From the NCBI RefSeq assembly GCF_002101295.1, contig NZ_CP020778.1, forward strand, positions 248,001 through 312,000: 64,000 nt of DNA, written 5' to 3'. This DNA is from Candidatus Pelagibacter sp. RS40 (GTDB lineage Bacteria; Pseudomonadota; Alphaproteobacteria; Pelagibacterales; Pelagibacteraceae). Positions within the stretch are counted from its first letter, which is position 1, and every line of letters starts with the position of its first letter. Shown here piece after piece: positions 53,474-62,135 of the stretch. Under the pieces are notes generated by a model that saw nothing but the letters and a program-made list of their open reading frames with translations, did no database searches and was not told the origin of the DNA. The position numbers and the translations under genes are program-made.

Positions 53474-53890
53474 ATGGTAAAGATCTCTAAAACTTACGTT
53501 CCAAAAGAAACTGAAAAATATATGTGTGCTAAGCATTTAGCGTATTTTAAATTAAAATTAAATGAATGGAAAAAAGATCTAAAAAGATCAAATAATGAGG
53601 CAATTGCACAAGCATCTATGGATGATAACAGTGCATCAGCAGATATTGTTGATCAGGCAAGCTCCTATACAGAAAAAAACGTAGAAATGAGAGCAATTAA
53701 TAGACAGATCAAACTTATAACAAAAATTGATGGAGCTCTTAAAAAAATACAAGATGGAACATATGGCTTTTGCGAAGATACAGGAGAGCCAATTGGTTTA
53801 AAAAGATTAATGGCAAGACCAGTTGCAACTTTATGCATAGCTGCACAGGAAAAGCATGAAAAAGATGAAAAAGTTTATGCTGACGATTAA
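53474..53890 (+). CDS. dksA: DksA-type RNA polymerase regulator with CxxT/CxxA motif
   Basis: I start at ATG 53474 (138 residues), because the preceding 11 residues are not family-like. The protein has the DksA coiled coil, with acidic tip MDDNSASADIVDQAS, and a C-terminal zinc-finger region. The cysteines are reduced: YGFCEDTGEP and TLCIAAQE give CxxT-X17-CxxA instead of CxxC-X17-CxxC. It should bind the RNA polymerase secondary channel and work with ppGpp. The two-cysteine form resembles P. aeruginosa DksA2, which works without zinc. It ends overlapping the GST gene by four bases. Confidence 0.9.
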   Translation: MVKISKTYVPKETEKYMCAKHLAYFKLKLNEWKKDLKRSNNEAIAQASMDDNSASADIVDQASSYTEKNVEMRAINRQIKLITKIDGALKKIQDGTYGFCEDTGEPIGLKRLMARPVATLCIAAQEKHEKDEKVYADD

Positions 53891-54516
53891 GGCTTAGGTA
53901 TTTCAGAATTTTTATCTAAAAATTTATAACCTTTAACTACCGCTGGTCGATCGGCAATACGAATATACCAATCACAAAGATTATCATAATTTTTTAAACC
54001 TATGTCATGCCATTGATGTCTTGCTATCCATGGCCAAGTTGCAATATCAGCTATAGAATAATTTTCTCCTGCAAGATAATTATTTTTTGATAAATGATTT
54101 TCTAACACTTCATATACTTTTTTGGTCATTTCAAAATATCTCTTTTCACCAACTTCACTTAATCCTTTATTAAATTTATAAAAGAAGTGATATTGGCCAA
54201 TAAAAGGACCGATTGACCCCATTTGAGCCATAAGCCATTGATCAATTTTAAGTTTATTTTCTTTTTCATAAAATTTTCCACTCTTTTCAGCAAGGTAAAT
54301 TAAAATAGCACCAGACTCGAACACGCTTTCTTTATTGTTTGAATGATCAATGATGGCTGGTATTTTTGAAAAAGGGCTTATTTTTTTAAAATCTTCTTTG
54401 AATTGATCTCCTTTAGATAAATCCATTTTTTTAACTACATATTCAAAACCTATTTCCTCAAGCATAATGCTTATCTTTTTTCCGTTAGGTGTATCAGATG
54501 AGAAGAGATCAATCAT
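53887..54516 (-). CDS. Glutathione S-transferase family protein
   Basis: This 209-residue protein has an N-terminal thioredoxin-like domain starting IDLFSSDTPNGKKISIMLEE, with the conserved SPFSKIPAI cis-proline and FESGAILIYLAEKSG. A helical C-terminal domain contains YSIADIATWPWIARHQW. It matches the GST subgroup of YghU/YfcG-like proteins, which have disulfide-bond or peroxide reductase activity. It overlaps the ferredoxin reductase gene by eight bases and likely shares its transcript. Substrate is unknown. Confidence 0.88.
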   Translation of the reverse strand: MIDLFSSDTPNGKKISIMLEEIGFEYVVKKMDLSKGDQFKEDFKKISPFSKIPAIIDHSNNKESVFESGAILIYLAEKSGKFYEKENKLKIDQWLMAQMGSIGPFIGQYHFFYKFNKGLSEVGEKRYFEMTKKVYEVLENHLSKNNYLAGENYSIADIATWPWIARHQWHDIGLKNYDNLCDWYIRIADRPAVVKGYKFLDKNSEIPKP

Positions 54517-55528
54517 TTTTTAGACCAAGTCTATTTTGAACTGCTTTAGAAGTTGTGGTGAATTCAAAACGTAACTTTTCATCTGGTCTAGCATATTTAA
54601 AACATCCTCTTGCTGCCAAGGCTCCTTCATGAAAACCTGAAAGAATTAATTTTAATTTTCCTGGATACGTACAGATATCTCCTATTGCAAATATTCCTTG
54701 TTTATTTGTTTCAAATGTCTCAGTGTTTACAGGAATAGTTTTTTTATCAATATTTAAACCCCAATCTAAAATTGGTCCAAGCTGCATTATTAAACCAAAA
54801 AAACCTAATACATAATCAGCAGATATCAATTTTGAATTTCCATCATCATCTTTAATTTCAACAGACTCTAGCTTTCCATTTCCTTTGACATCTTTTATGG
54901 AGTATTTGGTAAAAATTTCCAATTTATTATTTTTTTGTAATTCTTTAATTTTATCAACACTTGATTGAGCTCCTCTAAATTCATCTCTTCTATGAATTAA
55001 AGTAACTTTTGATGATTTTGATAATTCAAGTGCCCAATCTAAAGCACTGTCGCCTCCACCAAAAATTACAACGGATTTGTCTTTGAAAATTGTTTTATCT
55101 TTAATTGAATAGAGAACAGTTTTTCCATCAAATTTATCTGCACTTTTTGTTGGAAATTTTCTTGGTTCGAATGAACCTACTCCACCTGCAATTACAATAT
55201 TTGGTGTTAAAAATTCTTTTCCATTTAACGTTTTAACTCTCCAATTCTCTTTTTCTTTTTTAATTTCTTGAACTCTGTCACTTAAGTGAAAGTTAATATT
55301 AAATGGTTTTATTTGCTCGATTAAATTATTTGTTAGCTCTTCGCCAGTACATTCTGGGATTGCGGGAATATCATAAATTGGTTTATCTGGATAAAGTTCT
55401 ATACATTGTCCACCAATTTTATCTAAGTTATCAACTATCTCACATTTTAATCCAATGATACCTAATTGATGTGCACAAAAAAGACCTGTGGGTCCAGCTC
55501 CAATTATTAATGCATCAGTTTTAATCAT
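54509..55528 (-). CDS. Ferredoxin-NADP reductase (thioredoxin-reductase-like type)
   Basis: At 339 residues it has two nucleotide motifs, ALIIGAGPTGLFCAHQLG for FAD and VVIFGGGDSALDWALELS for NADP, and GIFAIGDICTYPG at the C-terminal FAD site. It lacks the redox CxxC of thioredoxin reductase and resembles the YumC-type ferredoxin-NADP reductase. It starts one base into the ferredoxin stop, so the redox pair is one unit directly downstream of proteorhodopsin. It probably links ferredoxin and NADPH pools. Confidence 0.9.
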   Translation of the reverse strand: MIKTDALIIGAGPTGLFCAHQLGIIGLKCEIVDNLDKIGGQCIELYPDKPIYDIPAIPECTGEELTNNLIEQIKPFNINFHLSDRVQEIKKEKENWRVKTLNGKEFLTPNIVIAGGVGSFEPRKFPTKSADKFDGKTVLYSIKDKTIFKDKSVVIFGGGDSALDWALELSKSSKVTLIHRRDEFRGAQSSVDKIKELQKNNKLEIFTKYSIKDVKGNGKLESVEIKDDDGNSKLISADYVLGFFGLIMQLGPILDWGLNIDKKTIPVNTETFETNKQGIFAIGDICTYPGKLKLILSGFHEGALAARGCFKYARPDEKLRFEFTTTSKAVQNRLGLKND

Positions 55529-55848
55529 TAAACTTGTTTCTCCGGTAAATGTATTACCAAGCCATTTAATTCATCTGAAACTGTTATTTGACAGCTCAAT
55601 CTACTATTTGCTTTTGGTTCATATGCTTGGTCTAACATATCATCTTCACCAGTTTCTTTATTTGGTAATTTTGGAAACCAATCTTCTTTCACATAAACAT
55701 GACAAGTTGCACAAGCCATACTCCCACCGCAGTCTGCATCAATTCCTGGAATATCATTTTGAACAGCGCCTTCCATTACTGTCAAACCGTTTGCAACGTC
55801 TATTTCGTGTTTTTGACCACCATGCTCTATGTATGTGACTTTTGCCAT
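55528..55848 (-). CDS. [2Fe-2S] ferredoxin, adrenodoxin type
   Basis: I start at ATG complement 55846-55848, giving [12 protein letters not shown] (106 residues). An upstream ATG at 55869 lies at the edge of the terminator. The cluster ligands are in [13 protein letters not shown] and the later SRLSCQI, the C-X5-C-X2-C...C pattern of adrenodoxin/putidaredoxin-type ferredoxins. Its reductase gene follows directly. It lies between proteorhodopsin and FNR. The terminator between rhodopsin and this gene suggests some separate control. Confidence 0.92.
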   Translation of the reverse strand: MAKVTYIEHGGQKHEIDVANGLTVMEGAVQNDIPGIDADCGGSMACATCHVYVKEDWFPKLPNKETGEDDMLDQAYEPKANSRLSCQITVSDELNGLVIHLPEKQV

Positions 55849-55867
55849 ATCTTTTATATAATTATGC

Positions 55868-55904
55868 AAAAAAAAAGGGCAAGTGTGTGAAACACACTCG
55901 CCCC
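55868..55904 (-). terminator. Terminator between proteorhodopsin and ferredoxin
   Basis: On the minus strand a stem GGGCgAGTGTGT pairs with ACACACTtGCCC around a short TTC loop, followed by nine T. It is 24 bases after the rhodopsin stop. A strong hairpin here would end most rhodopsin transcripts, leaving partial read-through into ferredoxin. Confidence 0.9.
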
Positions 55905-55927
55905 AATATTTTTAAAGCTTTAAGCTA

Positions 55928-56698
55928 TTATTTTGCTCTAGCTCCACTTTGTGAAACTGCAGCAGACCAGATTACTAGTCCAAATGCAATTTTGTTTATG
56001 AAGTCAGCTAAGTTGTAAATCACGTTTAGTGAGTTAGCGTCAACTCCACCTACTAGATATCCAAAAACATATCCTAGTGGGTAAATTGCCCAACCTACTG
56101 TTACGATCATTCTCATAGCACCCCATGCAGTAGCTAATGGCTTATTACCAGACTTAGCTGCTAATTTACCAGCCTCACCTGAGAATACTTCATATAAGAT
56201 GTAGATCCATCCAGCCATACCGATAATGAAACCAAGCATTGCATTGATGTAACCTGCTTCTCCCATGTATCCACCAATTAACATAACTAGTGAACCAATT
56301 AGCAATCTCCAGAAGATAGCTCCTGGGATTTTTCTTACTGCTGCTAGAATTAAGTAAAATTCTATCATCTGTAACGGTACAGTAATTAACCAGTCAATAT
56401 ATCTGTACACAGTTGGTGAGTCTCCAGTCATTACCCATACTTCTCTCATGTACATGTAATGCACGAATGCTACACCAGTTACTAGTCCAGCTACAGTTAC
56501 TGACGTTTTCCAGCCAGGATGCACTGTTCCTCTTTCCATAAAGAAGAATACAGTTGCAGCTGCCATACCCATTGCGATTATCCAAAAAGATATCCCAACG
56601 AAGTCATCAGATGCTAGAAGGACTGTTTCTGCGTTTGCTGCACCTGAAAAGCCTAAGAAAGCTACAGTTGCAAGAGCAAACAATTTAAGTTTTTTCAT
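55928..56698 (-). CDS. Proteorhodopsin, blue-tuned (Gln at position 105)
   Basis: This 256-residue light-driven proton pump has a signal-like first segment and seven helices. Key residues, protein numbering with classic proteorhodopsin numbering in brackets, are His80 (75), Asp102 (97, proton acceptor) in RYIDW, Gln110 (105, spectral tuning) in TVPLQMIEF, Glu113 (108, proton donor) and Lys236 (231, retinal Schiff base) in FINKIAFG. Gln at the tuning site predicts blue absorption. The start has a strong GAGGGAG site six bases before ATG. No retinal synthesis genes are in this window. Confidence 0.98.
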   Translation of the reverse strand: MKKLKLFALATVAFLGFSGAANAETVLLASDDFVGISFWIIAMGMAAATVFFFMERGTVHPGWKTSVTVAGLVTGVAFVHYMYMREVWVMTGDSPTVYRYIDWLITVPLQMIEFYLILAAVRKIPGAIFWRLLIGSLVMLIGGYMGEAGYINAMLGFIIGMAGWIYILYEVFSGEAGKLAAKSGNKPLATAWGAMRMIVTVGWAIYPLGYVFGYLVGGVDANSLNVIYNLADFINKIAFGLVIWSAAVSQSGARAK

Positions 56699-56728
56699 AA
56701 AAAACTCCCTCTCAGTTAGTTTTTTTTT

Positions 56729-56744
56729 AGTTTAAATTTAAACT
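56729..56744. promoter_or_regulatory. 16-base perfect palindrome upstream of proteorhodopsin
   Basis: AGTTTAAATTTAAACT is its own reverse complement and lies 31 bases before the proteorhodopsin ATG, in the presumed 5' leader. It could be an operator for a dimeric regulator, or a chance product of AT-rich DNA. Only one copy was seen. Confidence 0.4.
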
Positions 56745-56911
56745 ACGGTCCGACTCGAAAGTCTTTCCAAAGTTAGGGCTACATAGCAAATATAGGGGGT
56801 TAATAGAAGACTTTTTGACCTCTAAAAAGTATTGATTTTACTTACTTTTTAAAATTAAATACAACCAAACGCGTAAAATATCAATAAAATGACACATCTA
56901 AACAAATCACA

Positions 56912-58807
56912 GTGAAAAAAGATTTAAGCGCAATTTATAATCAATCTATAGAAAATCCTGAGGAATTTTGGGGTGAAGTTGCTGATGATGTGTTTTGGTT
57001 CAAAAAACCAACAAAAATTTTAAACAAATCTAAGCCGCCTTTCTATAAATGGTTTGAGGATGGCACAACAAATACCTGCTACAATGCACTTGATCTTCAC
57101 ATTGATAATGGAAAAGGAGAAAAGACAGCATTAATTTATGATAGCCCAATAACTGGCAACAAAGCAAAGTTCACCTATAACCAACTTAAGGACAAAGTAT
57201 CAAAATTTGCGGGCGCTCTAGACAGTCAAGGAGTTAAAAAAGGAGACAGAGTTATAATTTACATGCCAATGATACCAGAAGCTGTAATTGCTATGCTGGC
57301 TTGTGGAAGAATTGGCGCTATTCATTCAGTTGTTTTTGGTGGATTTGCCTCAAACGAGCTTGCTAGTAGAATTGATGATAGTCAGGCAAATTTATTAATT
57401 ACTGCATCTTGTGGTTTTGAACCTGGAAGAACTGTAGAGTACAGACCATTAGTTGATGAAGCTTTAAAACTATCAAAACATAAAATTAAAAAACTAATTT
57501 TATTTCAAAGAAAAGATCACGAAGTAAAACTAAACTCACCTTTGGAGATTAGTTGGGATGAGGCATTATCAAATGCAAAAGATAAAGATTGTGTTGAGAT
57601 GGGTGCAAATGAGTATGCTTATATTTTATATACATCTGGCACAACTGGTGTTCCAAAAGGAATAGTTAGGGATATTGGTGGGCACATCGTTGCTTTAAAA
57701 TGGACAATGAAAAATATTTATAACATCAATGAAGATGATGTTTGGTGGTCAGCAAGTGATATTGGTTGGATTGTTGGTCATTCATATATTGTATATGCGC
57801 CACTTTTTAAAGGATGCACCACTGTATTGTTTGAAGGTAAACCCGTTGGCACTCCAGATGCAGGTGTTTTTTGGAGGGTGATTTCTGAACACAAAATTAA
57901 ATCTTTATTTACAGCTCCAACTGCATTTAGAGCGATTAAAAAAGAAGATCCAGATGGAAAGTTTTTTTCAAAATATGATTTAAGCTCTTTCGAGTCGCTT
58001 TTCCTTGCAGGAGAAAGAGCAGATCCAGATACGATTAAATGGGCGGAGAATTTATTAAATGTTCCAGTAATTGATCATTGGTGGCAAACTGAAACTAGTT
58101 GGGCAATTAGTTCAAATTGTACAGGAATTGAAATGCAAAAAACTAAATATGGTTCAGCTTGTAAAGCGGTACCTGGGTATGATGTAAAAATTATAAAACC
58201 TGATCAGACAATTGCAAAACCAAATGAAATGGGAGACATTGTAGTTAAACTTCCACTTCCTCCAGGAACTTTTCCAACTTTATGGAATGCTGATAAAAGA
58301 TATGAAGAAAATTATATGAGTAATTATAAAGGTTACTATCAAACTTATGACGCTGGTCATATTGATGACGATGGATATATTTGGATTATGTCTAGGACTG
58401 ACGACATTATTAATGTTGCAGGCCATAGACTATCAACAGGTGCAATAGAGGAAGTTTTATCTGAACATCAATCTGTTGCTGAATGCGCAGTGATAGGAAT
58501 TAAAGATCAGCTTAAAGGTCAATTACCAGTAGGATTAATTGCTTTGAAAGCTGGAGTTACAAAAGATAATGAGACTATTTCAAAAGAATGTATTCAATTA
58601 GTAAGAGATAAGGTTGGCCCAGTTGCTGCGTTTAAAATTGCTATAGTTGTAAAAAGATTACCAAAAACAAGGTCTGGTAAGGTTTTAAGAGGCACCATGA
58701 GAAAAATTGCTGATAAGGAAGATTATAAAATGCCAGCAACTATTGATGATCCAGCAATTCTAGATGAGATTAAGGAAAGTTTAATAGAAAATAAAATTTT
58801 GAATTAG
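56912..58807 (+). CDS. prpE: Propionyl-CoA synthetase PrpE
   Basis: The 631-residue AMP-forming acyl-CoA synthetase starts at GTG 56912. It has the P-loop YTSGTTGVPKGIVRD, SDIGWIVGHSYIVYAPL, DHWWQTETSWAI and the C-terminal acetylation-site lysine region RSGKVLRGTMRKI. The CGFEPGRTVEYRPLVDEAL block and N-terminal NQSIENPEEFWGEVADD favour PrpE-type propionyl-CoA synthetase over acetyl-CoA synthetase. It activates propionate to propionyl-CoA. It is divergent from proteorhodopsin, so 213 bases serve as a shared control region. Confidence 0.88.
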   Translation: MKKDLSAIYNQSIENPEEFWGEVADDVFWFKKPTKILNKSKPPFYKWFEDGTTNTCYNALDLHIDNGKGEKTALIYDSPITGNKAKFTYNQLKDKVSKFAGALDSQGVKKGDRVIIYMPMIPEAVIAMLACGRIGAIHSVVFGGFASNELASRIDDSQANLLITASCGFEPGRTVEYRPLVDEALKLSKHKIKKLILFQRKDHEVKLNSPLEISWDEALSNAKDKDCVEMGANEYAYILYTSGTTGVPKGIVRDIGGHIVALKWTMKNIYNINEDDVWWSASDIGWIVGHSYIVYAPLFKGCTTVLFEGKPVGTPDAGVFWRVISEHKIKSLFTAPTAFRAIKKEDPDGKFFSKYDLSSFESLFLAGERADPDTIKWAENLLNVPVIDHWWQTETSWAISSNCTGIEMQKTKYGSACKAVPGYDVKIIKPDQTIAKPNEMGDIVVKLPLPPGTFPTLWNADKRYEENYMSNYKGYYQTYDAGHIDDDGYIWIMSRTDDIINVAGHRLSTGAIEEVLSEHQSVAECAVIGIKDQLKGQLPVGLIALKAGVTKDNETISKECIQLVRDKVGPVAAFKIAIVVKRLPKTRSGKVLRGTMRKIADKEDYKMPATIDDPAILDEIKESLIENKILN

Positions 58808-59139
58808 TGATCAAAACATATCTTTTTTTGGTGGGAGCTATTATTTGTGAAGTCTGTGGAACAATGTTGCTGCCTGTTACTCAAAACTTTACCAAGATAA
58901 CTCCAACAGTCTTTTTGGCAATTTTCTATTTATCAGCTTTTTATTTGCTTACTTTTGTTATGGATAAATTGCCAATTGCAATAGTTTATGGGACATGGAG
59001 CGGTTTAGGAATTTTCACAATAGCAGTATTAGGATATATTTTTTTTAAACAAACATTAAGTTGGCAGGCAATACTTGGTATGTTTTTAATTGTGATAGGT
59101 GTTACACTAGTAAATATATACTCAGCTAAAACAATTTAA
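58807..59139 (+). CDS. SMR-family multidrug exporter (EmrE-like)
   Basis: At 110 residues with four transmembrane helices, it has a Glu at residue 15 in GAIICEVCGTM, equivalent to Glu14 of EmrE, and IVYGTWSGLGIF in the third helix. It starts at GTG whose first base is the last base of the prpE stop. SMR proteins expel cationic compounds or, in Gdx members, guanidinium. Which subtype this is cannot be set by eye. Confidence 0.88.
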   Translation: MIKTYLFLVGAIICEVCGTMLLPVTQNFTKITPTVFLAIFYLSAFYLLTFVMDKLPIAIVYGTWSGLGIFTIAVLGYIFFKQTLSWQAILGMFLIVIGVTLVNIYSAKTI

Positions 59140-59149
59140 TTTCAATATT

Positions 59150-59632
59150 ATGAAAAATAAAGGTTTTACATTAATTGAATTATTAGTTGTTGTTGCAATT
59201 ATTGGAATATTAGCGGCTGTAGGAGTTGTTGCTTATAATGGATATACATCTGGAGCAAAAAAAAATTCCTTATTAAGTAGACAAAAATTAGCTGTGAAAT
59301 TTTTAATGTCTGAATTTCAAAAATGCAATATTGGGCAAGAGCTTTATTTAAACAACAGTACTACATTCGATCAATGTATAAGAGTTTTAAATCCAACTAA
59401 TACTACAACAAAAAATTTAGCTAAATCAATAATAAGTCATTTTAATAATATAAATGATTGGAAAAATATTTATGATATTCAAAAAGCAGGTGCTGTTGAA
59501 GGCAATAAAAAAAATTGTGAAAAGGGCGCAGTTTGCGTTGGAGGTTACGTTGCAAATCAAATATTAATAGTAATAAATTATGATGATAATCAATCAAATT
59601 ATATTTCTACAGTAATAGAAATGGATTACTAA
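59150..59632 (+). CDS. Type IV pilin-like protein
   Basis: The 160-residue protein has a short leader KNKG cleaved before FTLIELLVVVAIIGILAAVG, the N-methylated pilin helix with Glu at mature position 5. The globular part is small and has four cysteines, including KKNCEKGAVCVGG. It resembles type IVa major or minor pilins. No prepilin peptidase, assembly ATPase or secretin is in the window, so the machinery must be elsewhere or absent. It lies ten bases after the SMR gene. Confidence 0.85.
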   Translation: MKNKGFTLIELLVVVAIIGILAAVGVVAYNGYTSGAKKNSLLSRQKLAVKFLMSEFQKCNIGQELYLNNSTTFDQCIRVLNPTNTTTKNLAKSIISHFNNINDWKNIYDIQKAGAVEGNKKNCEKGAVCVGGYVANQILIVINYDDNQSNYISTVIEMDY

Positions 59633-59633
59633 A

Positions 59634-59888
59634 TTAATCATGAATTGAAAAATATTTTAATTTCAAATATTCTTCAAATTCCTCTTCCGTCATTTCATCT
59701 GATCCAATTCCAAAAACTCCGGTATCATCAAACTTTTTTGCTTTTTTGAAAACTTGTTCTTTTGAAATCATTCCTTCTTTTATTAAAAAAATTTGATTAT
59801 CGATTATGGTTCTTTGCTTATCGCTTACTCCAGCTATTGAAAAAAGTGTTAAAAATAAAAGAAAGACTATTTTAAGAAATCGTTTCAC
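59634..59888 (-). CDS. Small exported protein, unknown function
   Basis: An 84-residue frame starts with a signal-like stretch KRFLKIVFLLFLTLFSIAGVS followed by a charged helical region ending MTEEEFEEYLKLKYFSIHD. It is two bases from pyrC and on the same strand, so it is probably co-transcribed with it. I recognise no family. The end faintly recalls SHOCT-type C-terminal helices, but that is too short to trust. Confidence 0.55.
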   Translation of the reverse strand: MKRFLKIVFLLFLTLFSIAGVSDKQRTIIDNQIFLIKEGMISKEQVFKKAKKFDDTGVFGIGSDEMTEEEFEEYLKLKYFSIHD

Positions 59889-59890
59889 TT

Positions 59891-61201
59891 TTACTCAAAT
59901 TTTAAAGGAACTCCCTCAGGATCACCAATTATATTGCCATCTTTCATTTTAATTTTTCCATTAATAATTGTTGCGACAGGTGTTCCTTTAAATTTGTATC
60001 CATTAAATGGTGACCAACCACACTTACTTTCAATTTTTTCATTTTGTATCTCAATTATTTTGTTCATATCAACAATTGTAAAATCTGCGTCATAATCTTT
60101 TCTGATAAAGCCTTTATTTTGAATTCCAAAAATTTTAACTGGGTTTTCACACAAAAGATTCATAAGTTGGTTTAAGGTTAATTTTCCATCATTTACATGA
60201 TTTAGCATTACAGGTAACAATGTTTGTACACCTGGCATTCCTGATGGTGAATTTGGATATTCTTTATCTTTATTTGTTTTTAGATGTGGAGCATGGTCGG
60301 ATCCAATGGTGTCATTAAAATTGTTTCTAACCCCATACCACAATCTGTCGTAATGTGATTTATCTCTTAAAGGAGGATTCATTTGAGCATAAGTACCAAG
60401 TTTGTCATAACAATCAGGGGCATACAGTGTTAAATGTTGGGGTGTTATTTCAAATGTAATATTGCCTTTGTGTTGAGATAAAAAATCTACTTCCTCTTTA
60501 GTTGTTATATGAAGGATGTGTGCTTTTTTATCATATCTTTCAGCAATTCTTACAATTCTTCTTGTTGAAGATAAAGCACACTCAACACTTCTCCATACTG
60601 GATGTGTATGAACATCTCCATTTTTAATAAGTTTTTTATTTGTATTTAATATTGCTTCATCTTCAGAATGCACTGCAACAACTTTAGAACTATTTTGAAA
60701 AACCTTGTCAATGTCATCTTCCTCGGCAACTAATAAGTTTCCAGTCGAAGATCCTGCAAATAATTTTATCCCACAGCACCCTTCTAATGTTTTTAAACTT
60801 GCTAAATCATCAGCGTTATCAGCTGTTGCACCAAAATAAAAAGCATAGTTGCAGTACATTTTATTTTTTGCAAGATCCAGTTTTCTTTGAAATTCTTTCT
60901 TATTTGAAGTTGGTGGATTTGTATTTGGCATTTCAAATACACCTGTGATGCCTCCAACAATTGCCGCTCTACTTCCTGAATGAAGATCTTCAGTATCTGT
61001 AGATCCTGGCTCTCTAAAATGAACTTGTGTATCTAAACATCCAGGTAAAACAGTTAGATTGTTTGCATCATAAATATCCTTACTTTTTTCATGTTCAAGA
61101 TTTCCAATATGAGAAATTTTACTGTTTGATACACCAATATCTGTTTTAGTAAGATTTCCATCTATATAGCAGGATCCATTTTTTATGATTAAATCTAACA
61201 T
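59891..61201 (-). CDS. pyrC: Dihydroorotase PyrC (class I type)
   Basis: This 436-residue amidohydrolase has GCLDTQVHFREPGSTDTE (metal His pair), IVGGITGVFEMPNTNPPT, AVHSEDE, HILHITTKEE and TIGSDHAPH. These are class I dihydroorotase blocks, longer than the 350-residue E. coli class II enzyme. It closes carbamoyl-aspartate to dihydroorotate in pyrimidine synthesis. Allantoinase and hydantoinase share the fold, but the HFREPGSTDTEDLHSG motif favours dihydroorotase. It diverges from ygfZ with 43 bases between. Confidence 0.88.
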   Translation of the reverse strand: MLDLIIKNGSCYIDGNLTKTDIGVSNSKISHIGNLEHEKSKDIYDANNLTVLPGCLDTQVHFREPGSTDTEDLHSGSRAAIVGGITGVFEMPNTNPPTSNKKEFQRKLDLAKNKMYCNYAFYFGATADNADDLASLKTLEGCCGIKLFAGSSTGNLLVAEEDDIDKVFQNSSKVVAVHSEDEAILNTNKKLIKNGDVHTHPVWRSVECALSSTRRIVRIAERYDKKAHILHITTKEEVDFLSQHKGNITFEITPQHLTLYAPDCYDKLGTYAQMNPPLRDKSHYDRLWYGVRNNFNDTIGSDHAPHLKTNKDKEYPNSPSGMPGVQTLLPVMLNHVNDGKLTLNQLMNLLCENPVKIFGIQNKGFIRKDYDADFTIVDMNKIIEIQNEKIESKCGWSPFNGYKFKGTPVATIINGKIKMKDGNIIGDPEGVPLKFE

Positions 61202-61244
61202 TTTTCACAAAAGTTATTATATTAATATATTAGATCATTCAATT

Positions 61245-62135
61245 ATGAAAAAAAATAATGTGTATATTTTAGAAGATAGAGGTTTACTTTATGTAAGCGG
61301 ATATGATGTAAAAGAATTTCTTCAAAACATTATCACGAATGATATTGATGCAGTATCAGAAAATAATTCGTGTTTTGCTGGTTTGTTAAGTCCTCAAGGA
61401 AAATACTTATATGACTTTATAGTTGTAAAGCATAAGTCAGGTTATTTTTTAGATTGTGAAAAAAAAATTATAGATGAACTATATAAGCAATTAACGATAT
61501 ATAAATTAAGATCTAAAGTTGATATTTTGAATCTTAGTAATGAATTTGTTGTTGCAGCACTTCATAAAGATAAATTTCTAGAACTAGGAAACTCTAAAGA
61601 TCAAAATGGATATACAACTAAATTTAGAGAGGACACTATATTATTAGATCCAAGGCATAATGAATTGGGCGCTAGACTAATTATTAATCTTGAAAAGTTA
61701 TATCTTTCTTTGAAAAAATTAAATTTACAATCATCAAATGTTGAAGAATATTATGACTTAAGTCATTCTCTAGGAGTTCCTCAAATAGATACAAAAAAGC
61801 TACAAAATAAATTATTTGGTATTGAATGTAATTTTGAGGAATTAAGAGGAATAGATTTTAAGAAAGGTTGTTATGTTGGACAGGAGAATACAGCTAGAAT
61901 TAAACATAAAAATAAATTGAGTAAAAGAATACTTCCTCTTACACTTTTAGAAGGAAATATAGATAATGAAATCCTTAAAGTAAATAATACTGAAATTGGA
62001 AAAGTTTTAATTAATAATAGTAAACCTTTTGCACTAATTAAAATAAAAGAAAAAGAATTTGAATTTGATAAGGAGCTTAACTGCGAAAATGCTAAAGTCC
62101 TATTTAAAAAACCCCAATGGTTAAGTATTATTTAA
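61245..62135 (+). CDS. ygfZ: YgfZ/GcvT-domain folate-binding protein
   Basis: I start at ATG 61245; the longer frame from 61185 would run into pyrC. The 296-residue protein has an N-terminal GcvT-like fold (LEDRGLLYVSGYDVKEFLQN and GLLSPQGKYLYDF) and the diagnostic KGCYVGQE motif, whose Cys is essential in YgfZ (IbaG partner) proteins. YgfZ uses tetrahydrofolate in Fe-S cluster assembly or repair, relevant to the radical SAM and formate dehydrogenase enzymes. It overlaps the convergent MazG-like gene by eight bases. Confidence 0.92.
   Translation: MKKNNVYILEDRGLLYVSGYDVKEFLQNIITNDIDAVSENNSCFAGLLSPQGKYLYDFIVVKHKSGYFLDCEKKIIDELYKQLTIYKLRSKVDILNLSNEFVVAALHKDKFLELGNSKDQNGYTTKFREDTILLDPRHNELGARLIINLEKLYLSLKKLNLQSSNVEEYYDLSHSLGVPQIDTKKLQNKLFGIECNFEELRGIDFKKGCYVGQENTARIKHKNKLSKRILPLTLLEGNIDNEILKVNNTEIGKVLINNSKPFALIKIKEKEFEFDKELNCENAKVLFKKPQWLSII

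Noticed and set aside
55488..55838. 116-codon frame opposite ferredoxin and its reductase
   Set aside because: Shadow of conserved genes; composition is the reverse complement bias, not protein-like.
56912..58807. Acetyl-CoA synthetase
   Set aside because: Blocks such as CGFEPGRTVEYRPLVDEAL and the N-terminal pattern favour the propionyl-CoA synthetase group, though substrate overlap is possible.
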